From the NCBI GenBank assembly GCA_035315065.1, contig DATFYM010000075.1, positions 1 to 17,735 on the forward strand: 17,735 nucleotides of DNA, written 5' to 3'. Each line of letters begins with the position of its first letter. Within the stretch, counting starts at the first letter, position 1. The translations under genes and the position numbers were made by a program. Under the pieces are notes generated by a model that worked only from the letters and a program-made list of their open reading frames with translations, had not been told where the DNA came from and did no database searches. The DNA is from DATFYM01 sp035315065 (lineage in GTDB: Bacteria; Acidobacteriota; Terriglobia; UBA7540). Positions 14,734 to 17,735 of the stretch are shown piece by piece.

Positions 14734-15061
14734 CTCGCCTCTTCAGCGGATATCCAGTTGTCGCCAACGTCTTACCCGCAAACCGAGTGTACAACGGCCC
14801 CGCTGGATTTGCTATCTCGGATGTGTTCCAGCTTTGCCTTCAGTCAAAGCTCCGCTCCGTCAAGGTCCAGTCGGCTTCTGAGGGCGGTGATTGTACCTGA
14901 CTCGGCGACAACAGACGCGAGGTCCGCCGGCCGGTAAGAAGGGGAGGAAATTGAAACCGAAGTCGCGGGGTTCGTTGGGGAATCCGGCCACTCAGAGGCT
15001 GTTACTCCTGACGGCCGCCTTCACCTGCGCGAGTCTCCAGCGCTTCCCGTGGAAGGCGATG
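14734..15061. other. Gene-free spacer with a hairpin
   Basis: No convincing coding frame is present. AGCTTTG (14830-14836) and CAAAGCT (14845-14851) form a perfect 7-bp stem with an 8-nt loop about 100 bases upstream of the putative antitoxin start, a possible operator. No good promoter was found by eye. Confidence 0.4.
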
Positions 15062-15664
15062 CTAGCATTGGGTCGTCATCGCTTTGTTGACGAGTTTTGT
15101 GTACTTGTAGAACTCTCCGAAGTAAGCCGCCCCCGGGGTCGCTCGCGTCTTGAACTCCTCCAGGTACAATCGCTTCAGCTCCCGCTTCGCACCACGTCTC
15201 TCGTCCGGGGTGCCATTCATCGCTTGGTCGACCAGCGCGGAGTTTGCTGATCGTACGGCGCTCTTGACATCGTCTGGTAGCAGTCCCTCGATGTCCTTCT
15301 TACCTGGGGCGTCAACTCCTAGCGGACAGTATTGCTTGTTCAGTTCCAATCCGAGGGCCTGTAGCGGCTTTTCGACCTCCCAGCGCGCATCAAGATCGAA
15401 TGTAACAAAGAACCGCTTATAGCGCTCTCGTATGAACTTTAGGAGGACGGTCTGCTTCAGAGTATCCTTCCCGCAGTAAGCGAATATCTCGCCGGGGAAG
15501 TTGAGTTGTCCCGCTCCGTGTGCGGGGTCACGAAGCATCTCGAAGTACTGTTTGTCGGTCTCACCCTCCACCAAGAGAATCGAATCGGCCCGGCTAAAAA
15601 ACAGGTCGCGCCAGGGACGAAACTCCTCTCCACTGATTCCTAGAGCCAAGCCAAACGGCTCCAT
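15062..15664 (-). pseudogene. OLD-family nuclease, TOPRIM part (after frameshift)
   Basis: A 200-residue segment with the TOPRIM nuclease motifs: SILLVEGETDKQYFEML (catalytic Glu), FFVTFDLDARWEV (DxD) and GKKDIEGLLPDDV. This is the C-terminal half of OLD-type ATP-dependent nucleases, which act on DNA in phage exclusion and repair. The reading frame is open upstream of the ATG at 15664 (LSGDVSGDNSMEPFGLALGI), which looks like genuine OLD sequence continuing from the ATPase part, but the ATPase ORF lies in another frame. The pair is therefore one gene broken by a frameshift near 15695-15715. Translation of this piece alone from 15664 cannot be excluded. Confidence 0.8.
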
Positions 15665-15696
15665 CGAGTTGTCGCCGCTGACATCACCCGATAGGT

Positions 15697-16077
15697 CTAA
15701 CGCAACTGGTGATAGTATTCCTTGCGATCGAGGAGTATGTTGGACTCGGGACGTTCTTGGCTGAGAAGATACGGGCTGTGCGTTGTCGTAACGACCTGAA
15801 CCCTGAATTCTTCTGCCAGATCCTGAAGGATGCGCCCGAACTCTGCTTGGGCAGACGGATGCAGGAAGCTCTCGGGCTCCTCAATGACAAGTATTGGAGT
15901 GACCTTGGAAGCTGACGTCCCTTGCTGGCTTATTTGGCGCGCGCGAAACAGCGTCAGGAGAATAAGCGTTCGATTACGCGTTCCGCTGCCCCAGTCGTTC
16001 AGCGCGACATCGACCTTGCCGTCGCTGAGTGTGAGGACTCTTCCAGCCGCCGGATGGCACGTTCTTGCGCGGGCCAC
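15697..16077 (-). pseudogene. OLD-family nuclease, ATPase C-terminal part
   Basis: The ORF carries the Walker B region PILVIEEPESFLHPSAQAEF and the conserved VVTTTHSPYLLS, both diagnostic of the ABC-type ATPase of OLD proteins. WGSGTRNRTLILL precedes them. The Walker A loop and everything before LTLSDGKVDV are missing: upstream of about 16040 the DNA belongs to a different gene, an hsdR-like fragment. The first dozen residues from 16077 are probably not OLD sequence. The frame ends at 15697, just before the TOPRIM frame takes over. Without Walker A it should have no ATPase activity. Confidence 0.8.
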
Positions 16078-16571
16078 AGCCCGGTGGAATCAAGCGGCGG
16101 CAGGTGCTTCAGCCGAGCGCGAAGGGTCGAGCCCGGCGAGCGGCTCTCGTCCATAAGCCAATCGGCAAATGTTTCCGGCTTATGAAAGGCGAACACGTTG
16201 CGGCTACGCGCCTCCGGTTCGAGGAGGTTGGTGAACCGCGTCTCGATGCCGGTGCTTTGGTAGCAGAACGGAAGCGGGCGGCGATAAGCCTTCAACTCGT
16301 CCGGGAGACCCTCGCTGTACTTGACAGTTTGGACCTCAAAGCCGGTGAGCGTGGCGCCTTCCTTCTTGGCTTCCACCACGCCGGCCGCTGCGCCGTCCAC
16401 GTAGAGAAGGTAGTCCGCAAAGCCGTGCCCGGACTTCAGCGGGAAGTTGCGCACGGCAACGCCTCGGCCAGCCGTGATGTTAGCTTGGTCTCGGTCCTGA
16501 ACGAGCCACCCTGCCTTGTTGAGCTGTTCGTCGATAGTCTTCCGCGCTTTGTCTTCCGGTGTCTCCGGCAT
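15999..16571 (-). pseudogene. hsdR: Truncated type I restriction R subunit (N-terminal nuclease part)
   Basis: A 190-residue remnant of HsdR, normally around 900 or more residues. It contains the PD-(D/E)xK nuclease: Asp53 in GFADYLLY, and Glu67 and Lys69 in GVVEAKKEG. The family context around it (FCYQSTGIETRF, FAFHKPETFADWL) and the segment PPLDSTGLWPAQERAIRRLE, which normally leads into the helicase Walker A, are also present. Just there homology stops and OLD-type sequence begins, so the helicase motor is lost. No hsdM or hsdS is nearby. It has no ribosome site; a perfect TATAAT at 16590-16595 would give an almost leaderless mRNA. Restriction activity is not expected. Confidence 0.85.
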
Positions 16572-16589
16572 GGTCGAAATTCAACCAGG

Positions 16590-16595
16590 ATTATA
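16590..16595 (-). promoter_or_regulatory. TATAAT -10 box upstream of the hsdR fragment
   Basis: A perfect TATAAT on the minus strand about 19 bases before the ATG at 16571. No good -35 is found at 17 or 18 bases. It would give a leader of only about 12 nt. Confidence 0.3.
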
Positions 16596-16720
16596 ACCCA
16601 GGAAGCCCTCCGTAGCGCTGGAATCGGACCAGACGGCAAGAGCAAGGGTAGCGCGGAGCTGATTCATAGATCCGCGCATCGTTCAACTCCAAGGGCTGGA
16701 GTAGCCATAAGATAATTAGA

Positions 16721-16749
16721 TTGACAGATACGATTCTCTGTACTATCCT
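16721..16749 (+). promoter_or_regulatory. Sigma70-type promoter for the 41-codon ORF and its leader
   Basis: TTGACA (16721-16726, consensus), 17-base spacer, TATCCT (16744-16749, 4 of 6). It diverges from the hsdR fragment and reads into a structured leader. Confidence 0.5.
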
Positions 16750-16768
16750 AAGCTAGACAGCTTCGACG

Positions 16769-16824
16769 CGCAGGGGAGCGCGTAGCCTCGGCGAGCGTAG
16801 TCCCTGGGGGCCGTCGTTCCCCCA
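16769..16824 (+). other. Structured leader hairpins (candidate RNA element)
   Basis: Just downstream of the promoter, ACGCGC and GCGCGT pair around AGGGGA, followed by CTGGGGG and CCCCCAG pairing around an 8-nt loop. Two perfect stems within 60 bases of a likely transcription start suggest a structured leader or small RNA. No known RNA family was recognised. Confidence 0.35.
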
Positions 16825-16892
16825 GCGTGCTCGACCCGATTGGCCGCCTGCTAGAGGGGCCGCGATTTCCGGGAACAAGGAGAGAGAGACTT

Positions 16893-17018
16893 ATGCGTGC
16901 AGTCGAAACAGAAGAAGTCCCTACAGAAGTGACCGCGGGGCGCGGGTCCGTGGGACGGCACCCCGTGCGACCGCCATCGAACGGGGGACTCCGCCAGCGA
17001 GCTGCTTCATGGTTATAG
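16893..17018 (+). CDS. Possible 41-residue small protein or leader peptide
   Basis: ATG at 16893 is preceded by AAGGAG ten bases away, and a promoter lies 145 bases upstream. The product starts MRAVETEEVPTEVTAGRGSV and is otherwise Arg/Gly/Pro-rich, with no membrane segment and no recognised family. The frame is open from a GTG at 16827 but lacks a ribosome site there. It could be a leader peptide, a real small protein or a chance ORF. Confidence 0.4.
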   Translation: MRAVETEEVPTEVTAGRGSVGRHPVRPPSNGGLRQRAASWL

Positions 17019-17155
17019 TTATGGTAGATCAGATAAAATTAACAGAGGGAGTTAATCGCCATTTCCCCCCACCCTCGCGGGATCTTGGCGCGAAGCCAAT
17101 GTTGCAAACAAAGGGGATACAGGAAAGGAAGTCGGTTTCGAGGCGGTTTTCCGGC

Positions 17156-17195
17156 TACCAAATCGTACCAAATTTTACCATTTTTTACCAAAAAC
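17156..17195. repeat. Four TACCA repeats with exact 10-bp period
   Basis: TACCA starts at 17156, 17166, 17176 and 17186, each followed by a five-base, mostly AT-rich spacer (AATCG, AATTT, TTTTT, AAAAC). The next unit position (17196) reads GTACA, a decayed fifth copy. A 10-bp period puts every unit and A/T tract on the same DNA face, as in iterons, cooperative operator arrays or bent DNA. Confidence 0.75.
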
Positions 17196-17218
17196 GTACA
17201 GCGAACCGGCACGAAGGC

Positions 17219-17238
17219 GGCAGATAAGGGCAGATAAC
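17219..17238. repeat. Two tandem 10-bp units GGCAGATAAG/GGCAGATAAC
   Basis: Two adjacent 10-bp units differ only in the last base. They have the same period as the TACCA array but a different sequence, and lie 24 bases after it. Confidence 0.6.
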
Positions 17239-17339
17239 GGGGGTCTTTCGCGACCGATTTTATTAAAACATGTCAAGTCTCGCGGCTCGTGTCAATCTGT
17301 AATCGCTGCTCACTTCGTCATCGCAAAAGAGCTTCCAAC

Positions 17340-17434
17340 CCAGAGGCACAGAGGCACAGAGAAGAATGGGAAGCATTGGGAAACAAGAGACATCTTTAGA
17401 TCCCCCACGGTCCCCTCTCTGAGTTCGGGCCTCC
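17340..17434. repeat. Dispersed hairpin repeat (CACAGAGGCACAGAGA type), copy 2
   Basis: Positions 17347-17386 match 3465-3505 closely (16 identical bases, then ATGGGAAGC, GGGAAACAA and similar). The right arm is more decayed than in copy 1 (CTCTCTGAG, then GGGCCTCCGTGG), so the hairpin is weaker. Confidence 0.7.
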
Positions 17435-17519
17435 GTGGTAATTCTTCCTGCCTTCAGCGGCCCTTTGGGGGTCCGTTGGGAGCCGGGGAAAGTTCTGAAG
17501 CCAATCTATTGATTCTACG

Positions 17520-17735
17520 ATGGTTAATCGCCAATTTGCTCAGTCGAAGAAGCCGTCGGATGGTGAACTCAAAGGACTTACGAACAACTGTTGCCGGCGA
17601 GTGTCGGACCGCCTTTTCGGTTTTGTCGGGCGACAGAAACGCGGCGAGGACAATCTGTTGATTCAACGATGGTTGCTGGCAAATCTACCGAGAAGAAAGG
17701 GCGAAGGCGTGCTCAATCTAAAGGACTTACTAGCT
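17520..17735 (+). CDS. Partial ORF running off the right edge, unknown function
   Basis: The frame from ATG 17520 is open for 72 codons to the window end. It begins MVNRQFAQSKKPSDGELKGL and ends with DNLLIQRWLLANLPRRKGEG and VLNLKDLLA. There is no clear ribosome site. The last 28 codons are similar to the DNA at 17497-17580 read in a different frame (about two thirds identical, with many silent-type changes), which suggests a duplicated coding segment and possibly a frameshifted gene start. No family was recognised. Confidence 0.45.
   Translation, partial: MVNRQFAQSKKPSDGELKGLTNNCCRRVSDRLFGFVGRQKRGEDNLLIQRWLLANLPRRKGEGVLNLKDLLA

Larger units (their letters stand above)
17019..17519. other. 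Repeat-rich region without a convincing gene
   Basis: This 501-base stretch holds the TACCA array, the GGCAGATAA tandem, a TTGGC/GCCAA hairpin near 17084-17098 and the second hairpin repeat. An ORF at 17009-17227 runs through the array, but its sequence is dictated by the repeats and it has no ribosome site. A partial coding-like repeat begins near 17497. Confidence 0.5.

Noticed and set aside
17009..17227. 72-codon ORF through the TACCA array
   Set aside because: Its sequence is set by the repeats, it starts without a ribosome site, and it has no recognisable motif.

Overview
The window reads like a chromosomal segment of a soil-type Acidobacteriota (inference, not proven). The evidence is moderately high GC, a very large PEP-CTERM secreted repeat protein, a long-form (ICL2-like) isocitrate lyase next to malate synthase, several toxin-antitoxin modules, and many short dispersed hairpin repeats between genes. 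No rRNA, tRNA, CRISPR array or intact transposase was recognised.

Layout. Positions 1-1698 hold a minus-strand TPR protein with a C-terminal helix-turn-helix. Positions 1802-6140 hold the glyoxylate shunt: malate synthase A (minus) diverges from isocitrate lyase (plus). Their shared control region carries a hairpin repeat and a perfect 10+1+10 palindrome next to a promoter-like sequence. Positions 6141-7404 hold a cation-diffusion-facilitator-like membrane protein between repeat-rich spacers, including a 260-bp element with 43-bp inverted ends that are themselves hairpins. Positions 7405-10845 encode an 1146-residue PEP-CTERM protein. It is preceded by a 738-bp spacer with a sigma70-like promoter, an adjacent inverted repeat and an apparently long, hairpin-rich leader.

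Positions 11584-16571 form a minus-strand accessory island: hicBA, brnTA, a PIN-domain toxin with an unusual 320-residue upstream partner that I propose as its antitoxin, a frameshifted OLD-family nuclease, and a truncated type I restriction R subunit joined directly to the OLD remnant. Positions 16572-17735 are mostly non-coding and odd: a good promoter, a structured leader with a 41-codon ORF, a helically phased TACCA array, a second copy of the hairpin repeat seen near malate synthase, and an ORF running off the right edge.

Malate synthase and isocitrate lyase together make the glyoxylate bypass for growth on acetate or fatty acids. The toxin-antitoxin genes are three independent two-gene operons, each with an ATGA (4-nt) overlap, which supports co-translation. 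The best candidates for something undescribed are the PIN/320-aa pair, the 63-bp cassette that gives two unrelated genes the same C-terminus (LQGEECC plus stop), and the phased repeats near 17.16 kb.
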